Source: Bacteroidales bacterium
GTDB taxonomy: Bacteria > Bacteroidota > Bacteroidia > Bacteroidales > F082
NCBI GenBank assembly: GCA_030690365.1
Contig: JAUYGX010000033.1
Coordinates: forward strand, 20,932-84,931
DNA: 64,000 bases
Reading direction: 5' to 3'
The notes under the pieces were generated by a model. The model ran no database searches. It had not been told where the DNA came from and worked only from the letters and a program-made list of their open reading frames with translations. The position numbers were made by a program, and so were the translations under genes. How positions within the stretch are numbered: the first letter of the stretch is position 1; each line of letters begins with the position of its first letter. This document shows, piece by piece, positions 58,019 to 64,000 of the stretch.

Positions 58019-58759
58019 ATGGATTTAAAACTTAAAATATGGAGACAACCCTCCGCCCATGCTGATGGTAAATTTGTTGACTATCAGGTAACGAAAATTT
58101 CAAAAGACGCTTCTTTTCTCGAAATGCTGGACATCCTCAACGAGGAACTGGTAAACAAAGGCGAAGACCCTGTCGCTTTCGATCACGACTGCCGCGAGGG
58201 CATTTGTGGCATGTGCAGTTTGTTTATCAATGGACGTCCTCACGGACCTGATAACGCCGTCACTACCTGTCAGTTGCACATGCGTAAATTCAAGGATGGT
58301 GAAACAGTCACTATTGAACCCTGGCGTGCCAAACCATTTCCTGTGTTAAAGGATTTGATGGTCGATAGGAGTGCCTTCGATGAAATCATCCAGGCTGGGG
58401 GTTTTGTGAGCATAGCTACAGGTGGTGTCCCTGATGCCAATTCCATCCCCATCCGCAAACAAAATGCCGACCTGGCCATGGATGCCGCTGCTTGTATTGG
58501 ATGTGGTGCTTGTGTGGCAGCCTGTAAAAATGCATCTGCTATGTTGTTTGTGTCGGCGAAAGTATCGCAGTTGGCCCTGTTGCCACAAGGCAAGGTAGAA
58601 GCCAAAGAGCGTGTACAAAAAATGGTGGCTAAAATGGATGAGCTGGGGTTTGGCAACTGTACCAATACCTATGCCTGCGAAGCAGAATGCCCAAAAGAAA
58701 TTTCTGTAACCAACATCGCCCGCATGAACCGGGAGTTTTTGGTAGCGAAGTTGTCGTAG
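58019..58759 (+). CDS. sdhB: Succinate dehydrogenase/fumarate reductase iron-sulfur subunit
   Basis: The 246-residue protein has the [2Fe-2S] cluster ligands Cys58, Cys63, Cys66 and Cys84 (CREGICGMC...TTC). The [4Fe-4S] and [3Fe-4S] ligands are drawn from Cys159, Cys162, Cys165 and Cys169 ([11 protein letters not shown]) and Cys214, Cys220 and Cys224 ([11 protein letters not shown]). All are present, so the subunit looks functional. It passes electrons from the flavin to the quinone side. It is the last gene of the operon, followed by a palindromic terminator region. Confidence 0.96.
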   Translation: MDLKLKIWRQPSAHADGKFVDYQVTKISKDASFLEMLDILNEELVNKGEDPVAFDHDCREGICGMCSLFINGRPHGPDNAVTTCQLHMRKFKDGETVTIEPWRAKPFPVLKDLMVDRSAFDEIIQAGGFVSIATGGVPDANSIPIRKQNADLAMDAAACIGCGACVAACKNASAMLFVSAKVSQLALLPQGKVEAKERVQKMVAKMDELGFGNCTNTYACEAECPKEISVTNIARMNREFLVAKLS

Positions 58760-58766
58760 CAAAATT

Positions 58767-58799
58767 AACCCTGGCAGGGTTTTGAACCCTGGCAGGGTT
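58767..58799. terminator. Tandem palindrome between convergent genes
   Basis: AACCCTG-G-CAGGGTT occurs twice (58767-58781 and 58785-58799), separated by three bases. Each copy is a hairpin and the two copies can also pair with each other. It lies between the convergent sdhB and T9SS cargo genes and probably ends both transcripts. Confidence 0.6.
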
Positions 58800-58805
58800 A
58801 GCTAT

Positions 58806-60599
58806 TTACCTATTTATCACCACCCGTTTTGTAACAATTCCGTTAACGGTTTTAATCCTTAACAAGTAAATACCTGGCTGTAACGTTGAGGTATTTATTT
58901 CAATTTTATTTTCACCTGCAATGTCCATTTGACGGATCTCCTGTCCTGAATAGTTGAGCAGGGATAATTGGATTATTTGAATAGGAGAGTTGATGGTAAT
59001 GTGGTCGTTAGAAGGATTGGGGTAAATTTCGAGGGTGTTGGTATTTCGATAATTAACATCTGCGTAAATTAAAATACATGCCATATCCTCATTACCTATA
59101 AAACTTAATCCCGGTTCCGACTCGCAATAATCCGTTGCTCCTTCCCAAACACAAGTTACTTGGTAACAGTTACTTTCTAGGTAGACACCCACACCTGTAT
59201 CCAGAAACGAACAAGCAATCACACTATCTATGGCAGGTACAAAGGTGTACAACTCGAAATCTGTATTGTATCCTGCTTGTTTATAGATGTTAAATCCGGA
59301 TAGGTTTCTGGTTGTAGGTTCCTTTGATAATGAAATTTCTTTGTAAAGAGGAACAAATGACCCCGAAGCACTCAAATCATTATTTTCTTCGAGGTGTCCT
59401 AACCATTTGGTCTGGAAGGTGGATGTTACAAAGGCTCTGAGTAACCAGGCCCGGTTATAAATGCCCATATTTTGAATGTGTTCCCAGCCATTTCCCCGAT
59501 TGAGTAAATCTGCATTTTCATCCCATGAACTCATATTGGTTGTAATCCCGACCCCAAAACTATTGGGGGGACCACTTGTATGAACACCTATCCAAAGTTC
59601 TTGTGCATTATCAAATGGTACCGGTGTGGCCAGTATTACCTCATTAAAGTCATCACCGTGTGTTATTTGAGCAGTAATATCTTCCTCATAAATCAGATTG
59701 GCAGCGTCGGCACCCTGCCAAATTTTCGCGTGGATTGTCCCAATTCCGATTAAGCGGGAATCAATAAAAACCTTGATTTTAGTGATGGCTGCCCCATTCA
59801 TTCCAATAAGTTGATCCCCGGCAAACCGAATGGCCTGGTCAGAGGACCAGTCTTCTGTTTCTGACCCCCATACATATTCGATAGTAGCATCATCATAATA
59901 AATCCACTCAGCTATGCTTGGCCCAACAGGGGCATTCCAGCTAACCAATATATCTTCAAGGTTATATTCAGTACAGTATAGATCGGTTGGTGGGTCACAT
60001 GTTTGATAAATTTCGATGTTATCGATGCCCCAGGAATTGATGTTGTGTGAGTCTTCCCCACTGGCAACAAACCTCACCTGAAACAGATTTCCAAAAGAAT
60101 ACTGGGAAATACTTATGTGGTATGAAGTCCAGTTGAAGCTACCATTATTGTTAAAGGCAGCAATCGTGTCCCATACGATGCCGTTAAAAACTTCTATCCT
60201 TAGGAATTCAGTATGGGTATTAACCCGATTGTCCAGTTTAATATCAAAGCCAAGATAGATTTGACTTTCTGAAAGCTGGGTTGCGTCAAATAGAGCGCTG
60301 GTGAGAGCAGAACTGTAATTGTTTTGCAAAAGTGGGTATTGACTGAATTCAGCGGATGGGGCAGGATTTCCTTCTGACTGGTTAATAATCCAATTATCAC
60401 TGTCCCAAGTCCATGAGTTAAACTCAAAACTCCCCTGGTTCCAGCCTTCTGAAAAAGGGAGTGGGAGTGAAGTTATTTCTTTTGATCCGGATGATTTTCT
60501 CTGAATACTGCTCTCTTGCTGATTTGTCTGGGCAGTTAATAAGGTTGAGTTGAAAAGTAAACTCAAAAAGACGATGCATAGACTGGTAGATTTTTTCAT
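58806..60599 (-). CDS. T9SS type A secreted protein
   Basis: The 597-residue protein has a signal peptide ending TLLTAQ. Residues 45-195 form a jelly-roll-like region (LPFSEGWNQGSFEFNSWTWDSDNW...NINSWGIDNIEIYQTC), as found next to gingipain-type adhesin domains. A fibronectin-III-like start follows (DPPTDLYCTEYNLEDILVSWNAP), then a second beta-rich region around 215-370 and a short Fn3-like part. The type A sorting domain occupies about 525-597 (LEIYPNPSNDHITINS, GIVTKRVVINR). It is probably a surface adhesin or a carrier for an unrecognised activity; no catalytic motif is seen. Confidence 0.82.
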   Translation of the reverse strand: MKKSTSLCIVFLSLLFNSTLLTAQTNQQESSIQRKSSGSKEITSLPLPFSEGWNQGSFEFNSWTWDSDNWIINQSEGNPAPSAEFSQYPLLQNNYSSALTSALFDATQLSESQIYLGFDIKLDNRVNTHTEFLRIEVFNGIVWDTIAAFNNNGSFNWTSYHISISQYSFGNLFQVRFVASGEDSHNINSWGIDNIEIYQTCDPPTDLYCTEYNLEDILVSWNAPVGPSIAEWIYYDDATIEYVWGSETEDWSSDQAIRFAGDQLIGMNGAAITKIKVFIDSRLIGIGTIHAKIWQGADAANLIYEEDITAQITHGDDFNEVILATPVPFDNAQELWIGVHTSGPPNSFGVGITTNMSSWDENADLLNRGNGWEHIQNMGIYNRAWLLRAFVTSTFQTKWLGHLEENNDLSASGSFVPLYKEISLSKEPTTRNLSGFNIYKQAGYNTDFELYTFVPAIDSVIACSFLDTGVGVYLESNCYQVTCVWEGATDYCESEPGLSFIGNEDMACILIYADVNYRNTNTLEIYPNPSNDHITINSPIQIIQLSLLNYSGQEIRQMDIAGENKIEINTSTLQPGIYLLRIKTVNGIVTKRVVINR

Positions 60600-61061
60600 A
60601 ATTCATTTGTTTTTTAGCGGTGATTTATTGGAATGGAATGGAGGGAATGGATATTCATTTTACTTAAGTTAATTTGTTGTTAGTCTTATATATACACGAC
60701 AAATAAAAATGAATTTACCCTTATTCGTAAAGGGAACTATTTGTGAGAGATGGGGATTGTCATTAAAAAACAACGCTGTCACCCTAACCTCTTCTCTTGT
60801 CCGCGTTTGCAACGCGGATGTTGAAGTTGATTGTAAGTGATTTGTAACGAATGAGCTTTGTAAAGCATCCGCGTTTCAAACGCGGAGGTTCTCCTATTCC
60901 CTGGGGGATTTCTCTCCGCCGCAGGCGGATCGAAATGACAGCCATGTATTTTGAGTACTACACAGTTTCTGATGTTCAATGCGTGGTGCTGCAAATCAAC
61001 CCCACCTCGGCCTTTGCCTTGAAGGCTTTCGGGGTCCAACTTCCAATTCCCAACTTTTCCC
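60600..61061. other. Intergenic region between divergent T9SS cargo gene and holB
   Basis: An AT-rich first part (60600-60780) probably contains the promoter of the minus-strand gene, although no exact -7 box was found. Palindromes at 60801-60929 follow. A long plus-strand frame crosses the region but lies upstream of the holB promoter and is not considered coding. Confidence 0.5.
60801..60929. repeat. CCGCGTTT palindromes
   Basis: CCGCGTT-TGC-AACGCGG (60801-60817) and CCGCGTTT-C-AAACGCGG (60869-60885) are perfect hairpins, and TCCGCC-GCA-GGCGGA (60915-60929) is a third. The first two share GCATCC or GGATG flanks in opposite orientation, so the 85-base block is itself an inverted repeat. Confidence 0.75.
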
Positions 61062-61069
61062 TATCTTTG
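61062..61069 (+). promoter_or_regulatory. -7 promoter box of the holB-tilS unit
   Basis: TATCTTTG matches TAnnTTTG exactly, 21 bases before the ATG at 61091, and fixes the start of the delta-prime gene. Confidence 0.6.
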
Positions 61070-61090
61070 AGGCCATTCAACAAAAGTACC

Positions 61091-62248
61091 ATGCAATTCG
61101 AACACATCATTGGTCAGCAGGAAGTTAAAGAAAGACTCATCACCAGTTACAAAGGCGGGCGGTTGGCTCATACCCAGCTTTTTTTAGGACCTGAAGGATC
61201 AGGGGCCTTGCCACTGGCCATTGCATTTGCTCAGTTTGTTAATTGTAAACAACCCACCGAAACCGATAGCTGTGGTGTTTGCCCGTCCTGTAAAAAGTTT
61301 CAGAAATTGGCCCATCCCGATTTGCATTTTTATTTCCCCACCACCACTACCGATGCCGTAAAAAAAGACCCCAAATCGGAGTTGATGCTCACCGAATGGC
61401 GTACCTATCTATCGAAAAATCAGGGATATGCCACACAAAACAGCTGGTACGATTTTCTGGGCGTTGGCAACAAGCAGGGCACTATCTACGTGCGCGATGC
61501 GGCCGATATCATCGGCAAAATGACTTTGAAAGCCTATGAAGCCAATTTTAAAGTGATTGTGGTGTGGATGGTAGAAAAACTCCACGAATCGGCTTCAAAT
61601 AAGTTGCTGAAAACGCTGGAGGAACCCCCCGACAATACATTGATACTGCTGGTGGCTGAACGTTTTGAGCTGTTGTTACCAACGGTACGATCGAGGGCGC
61701 AACTGGTGAAAGTTCCCAAATTAACAGAACCGGATGTGCTGCAATGGTTAACAGGTCAGGATGTAGATTCCGCCATGGCACAGTCGATTGCGCACCAGGC
61801 CAATGGAAATCTGAATGCGGCAATCGATATGCAGGGAAGTGCCGATGAAGCCCAATCCAATTTTATTTTATTAAGACAGTGGTTGCGGCTGTGTTTTAAA
61901 CCCGGAAATTTTGTTCCATTGCACCAGTTTAACCAGGAAATGGCCAAGTTAGGACGCGAACGGCAGAAAAGCTTCCTCAAGTGTGCACTCGAAAGTGTAC
62001 ACAACAGTTTATCAATCAACAATGGAAACATCCAATGGGTAAAGAGTGCCGGTGAGGAACTCACCTTTGCTCAAAATTTCGCACCTTATATTAACAAAGC
62101 CAATCATTTGGAAATATATAAAATGATCAACCAGGCCATTTATCACATCGAACGCAATGCCCATGCCGGCATATTGTTTACCGACCTGAGTTTTCAGTTG
62201 GTCGATTTGATGGATGCAGGCCGAAAATATGTAAATAGCACCCGATAG
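61091..62248 (+). CDS. holB: DNA polymerase III delta-prime subunit
   Basis: The 385-residue protein starts MQFEHIIGQQEVKERLITSY, the usual start of clamp-loader subunits. The P-loop position reads GPEGSGAL without the Lys-Ser/Thr, as expected for delta-prime, which does not hydrolyse ATP. Zinc-finger Cys52, Cys61, Cys64 and Cys67 (CGVCPSC) are present. KLLKTLEEPPDNTLILL and PTVRSRAQ carry the clamp-loader core motifs, including the arginine-finger region. It helps load the sliding clamp in the replisome. An extension back to 60851 would read through palindromic repeats and lies upstream of the promoter. tilS follows 17 bases after its stop. Confidence 0.88.
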   Translation: MQFEHIIGQQEVKERLITSYKGGRLAHTQLFLGPEGSGALPLAIAFAQFVNCKQPTETDSCGVCPSCKKFQKLAHPDLHFYFPTTTTDAVKKDPKSELMLTEWRTYLSKNQGYATQNSWYDFLGVGNKQGTIYVRDAADIIGKMTLKAYEANFKVIVVWMVEKLHESASNKLLKTLEEPPDNTLILLVAERFELLLPTVRSRAQLVKVPKLTEPDVLQWLTGQDVDSAMAQSIAHQANGNLNAAIDMQGSADEAQSNFILLRQWLRLCFKPGNFVPLHQFNQEMAKLGRERQKSFLKCALESVHNSLSINNGNIQWVKSAGEELTFAQNFAPYINKANHLEIYKMINQAIYHIERNAHAGILFTDLSFQLVDLMDAGRKYVNSTR

Positions 62249-62265
62249 CTTACCGCTGATTAATT

Positions 62266-63615
62266 TTGAAAAAAGTGGAAACCGATTTCATTCAACAATT
62301 TAAGTCATTTATTGACGGTCACCAGCTTATATCTCCTTCCGACAAAATTTTGCTGGCTGTGAGTGGTGGTGCCGATTCGGTGGTAATGACCCATTTGTTC
62401 AAACAGTTGAATTATTCCATCGCCATCGCCCACGTCAACTTTCAGTTAAGAGACGACGAATCGGATGAGGATGAGGCCTTTGTCCGGAATCTGGCAAAGC
62501 AATTTGGAATTCCAATTTATGTAAAAACAATTGATACACATCATTTTGCAAAAGTAAATCATCTTTCCACTCAAGTGGCGGCCCGCGAAATCCGCTATGC
62601 CTTCTTTACAGAGATTTGTCATAAACATGGGTTTAGCCGGGTAGCACTGGCGCACCACCTCGACGATCAGGCCGAAACATTTTTTATCAACCTGATGCGC
62701 AGGGCCGGATTAAAAGGCCTTGGCGGGATGCCCCTTAAACGCGACTTGTTTTTTCGCCCTTTGCTTTTTGCACACCGTGCAAATATTGAGTTGTATGCAA
62801 AAGAGCAGAATATAAACTACCGCAACGATTCATCCAATGCCACCGATCACTATCTGCGCAATAGCATCAGACACCACTTGTTACCTGCCCTGGAAGGCAA
62901 CCTGCCGGGATTTACGGATGCTTTGACCACCAGCATGGATCACCTTACAGAGGCAGATCGGTTGATACAAATGGTTGTTGAAGAAAAAAGACTGTTGCTA
63001 TTCAGCAGAAAAGGGGAGGAGACCCGCATTTCGGGGGAAGCTTTAAAAAATCTACAGCCCCTTAAAACCTGGCTGTATTACCTGCTGGCTGAGTTTGGGT
63101 TTCATGCCGAAGTCCTTCAATCCATTGCAGAGGCTTTGCAGTATTCCGAAAGTGGTAAAATATTTCTGTCGCCTGCATATAAGTTGGTGGTCGATCGGTT
63201 TGAGGTGATTGTTGTACCACTTTCTGAGGAATTGTCCATTGATCTGGTTTTAATCGATAAGGAATGTACAGAAATCCAGTTTCCTTTGCATCTTCGCTTT
63301 GAATGTCTTGACTATTCGCAAAGTGTTAACCTGAAAGTACCAAACAATACAGCTTTGTTCGATGCTGACCAATTGCATTTTCCGTTGCAATTGCGGTTAT
63401 GGCAAAAAGGCGACCGGTTTGTTCCCTTTGGCATGACAGGATCGAAACTGGTGAGCGATTTTCTGATCGATCAAAAAGTGAGCCTGATCGACAAAGAAAA
63501 AGTCTTTGTTTTGGTTTCAGGTGAACGTATTGTTTGGGTGGTGGGACATCGTGCCGGTAATCATGCATCAGTAATAGAAGATACACTTAAAGTGCTAAGA
63601 GTAAGTAACGAATGA
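62266..63615 (+). CDS. tilS: tRNA(Ile)-lysidine synthetase
   Basis: The 449-residue protein has the PP-loop AVSGGADS at residues 31-38, then HVNFQLRDDESDEDEAFV, AHHLDDQAETFFINLMRRAGLKGLGGM and NYRNDSSNATDHYLRNSIRHHLLP. These are typical of TilS, which converts C34 of the AUA-reading tRNA to lysidine. The C-terminal TilS domain (about 370-440) includes LRLWQKGDRFVPFGMTGSKLVSDFLIDQKV. There is no ATG: the start is TTG at 62266, or GTG at 62275, since an in-frame TGA lies at 62257. It is probably co-transcribed with holB. Confidence 0.93.
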   Translation: MKKVETDFIQQFKSFIDGHQLISPSDKILLAVSGGADSVVMTHLFKQLNYSIAIAHVNFQLRDDESDEDEAFVRNLAKQFGIPIYVKTIDTHHFAKVNHLSTQVAAREIRYAFFTEICHKHGFSRVALAHHLDDQAETFFINLMRRAGLKGLGGMPLKRDLFFRPLLFAHRANIELYAKEQNINYRNDSSNATDHYLRNSIRHHLLPALEGNLPGFTDALTTSMDHLTEADRLIQMVVEEKRLLLFSRKGEETRISGEALKNLQPLKTWLYYLLAEFGFHAEVLQSIAEALQYSESGKIFLSPAYKLVVDRFEVIVVPLSEELSIDLVLIDKECTEIQFPLHLRFECLDYSQSVNLKVPNNTALFDADQLHFPLQLRLWQKGDRFVPFGMTGSKLVSDFLIDQKVSLIDKEKVFVLVSGERIVWVVGHRAGNHASVIEDTLKVLRVSNE

Positions 63616-64000
63616 TGATTTAAGAAGGAAAAAACTTCTATTGAATACCAGCATTTTATAAGAATAAACAAAACACCTAAAATCGTTAATCAGCGTTCAG
63701 AGTTCGATATTCAAAAAGAGTGCCTTCTGTAAATGGAGTGTCAATTCTTTTTAAGCCTGGCCCTGAAGGGAGAATGAATTGAGAAAGAATTTATTAGGTG
63801 TATCGAAATATCAGACAACCTAAGCATATTGTTAACCTTTATAAATTAACCTTGTCCTATACAGGCTGTGTGAAAATTTAATTTTGGGTGCATTTTCTGG
63901 ATTATTCTTTTTTAAGATGAGATTATAACTTTCAAAGATATTTTTTCGCTATTAGGTTTTATGGTGCATTGAGATGGTTATTTCATAAAAAAAATACAGA
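63616..64000. other. Intergenic region at the right edge
   Basis: No gene is supported. It contains the second copy of the hairpin repeat (63741-63795), and the rest is AT-rich with no box I can call. Confidence 0.5.
63741..63795. repeat. Hairpin-forming dispersed repeat, copy 2
   Basis: CCCTGAAGGGAGAATGAATT and the following 15 bases (63761-63795) are the reverse complement of 28586-28620 with one mismatch. TCAATTC at 63741-63747 can pair with GAATTGA, so part of the second arm is kept. Confidence 0.7.

Noticed and set aside
60851..61090. 80-residue N-terminal extension of the delta-prime protein
   Set aside because: It reads through palindromic repeats and lies upstream of the TATCTTTG box; family members start at the MQFEHIIGQ position.

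Overview
The window comes from a chromosome of the phylum Bacteroidota, probably class Bacteroidia or a close relative. The evidence is type IX secretion (T9SS) sorting domains on six exported proteins, a PorP/SprF-like protein, GldF, GldG and a GldN-like lipoprotein, a three-gene succinate dehydrogenase/fumarate reductase of the Bacteroidota type, and many upstream sequences matching the phylum's -7 promoter box TAnnTTTG. No rRNA, tRNA, CRISPR array or prophage structural module was recognised.

Positions 1-411 hold the 3' end of a slyD-like gene with a Cys/His-rich tail. Positions 523-6929 are a minus-strand run of seven tightly packed genes, mostly exported or membrane proteins of unknown function (two lipoproteins with recognisable repeats and a double DUF3592 membrane protein). 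Positions 6999-21252 form a long co-directional minus-strand cluster. In transcription order it holds a LytTR response regulator, a propeller-type sensor kinase, a small protein, a DUF1566-type surface protein, a T9SS type A protein, a 1715-residue type B (gliding-associated C-terminus) adhesin-like protein, a PorP/SprF protein and a PorE-like TPR-propeller-OmpA protein. It looks like a self-contained surface-protein export module with an adjacent regulator.

Positions 21494-24505 encode an unusual fusion of two receiver-like domains with an ATP-grasp pyruvate/PEP-binding domain that lacks the phosphohistidine and PEP domains. Positions 24786-28347 hold gldF, gldG and a DUF4340 gene. An ABC-F ATPase follows, then three large T9SS cargo proteins, a D-threonine aldolase-like enzyme translationally coupled to a beta-helix protein, a GldN-like lipoprotein and a cupin.

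Positions 40014-41343 are visibly more AT-rich, with a membrane HExxH protein and an orphan VapB-like antitoxin. Next come an ECF sigma/anti-sigma pair, an AAA/DUF4143 ATPase, lepA, a PspC/LiaF-like membrane-stress pair, a TonB-dependent transporter, oligopeptidase B and an IS200/IS605-type Y1 transposase embedded in palindromic repeats. The right end carries Xaa-Pro aminopeptidase, sdhCAB, another T9SS cargo gene, the DNA polymerase III delta-prime gene and tilS.

The window is also rich in dispersed non-coding repeats: GGGCATCGCCC palindromes around the transposase, ACACGGATG arrays directly after two stop codons, a GAATTGAG/CCCTTCAGGG hairpin element present in two inverted copies, and CCGCGTTT-C-AAACGCGG palindromes. 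The items most worth a second look are the REC-REC-ATP-grasp protein, the transposase-palindrome locus, the PorP/type B/PorE-like cluster with its two-component system, and the uncharacterised exported gene run at the left end.
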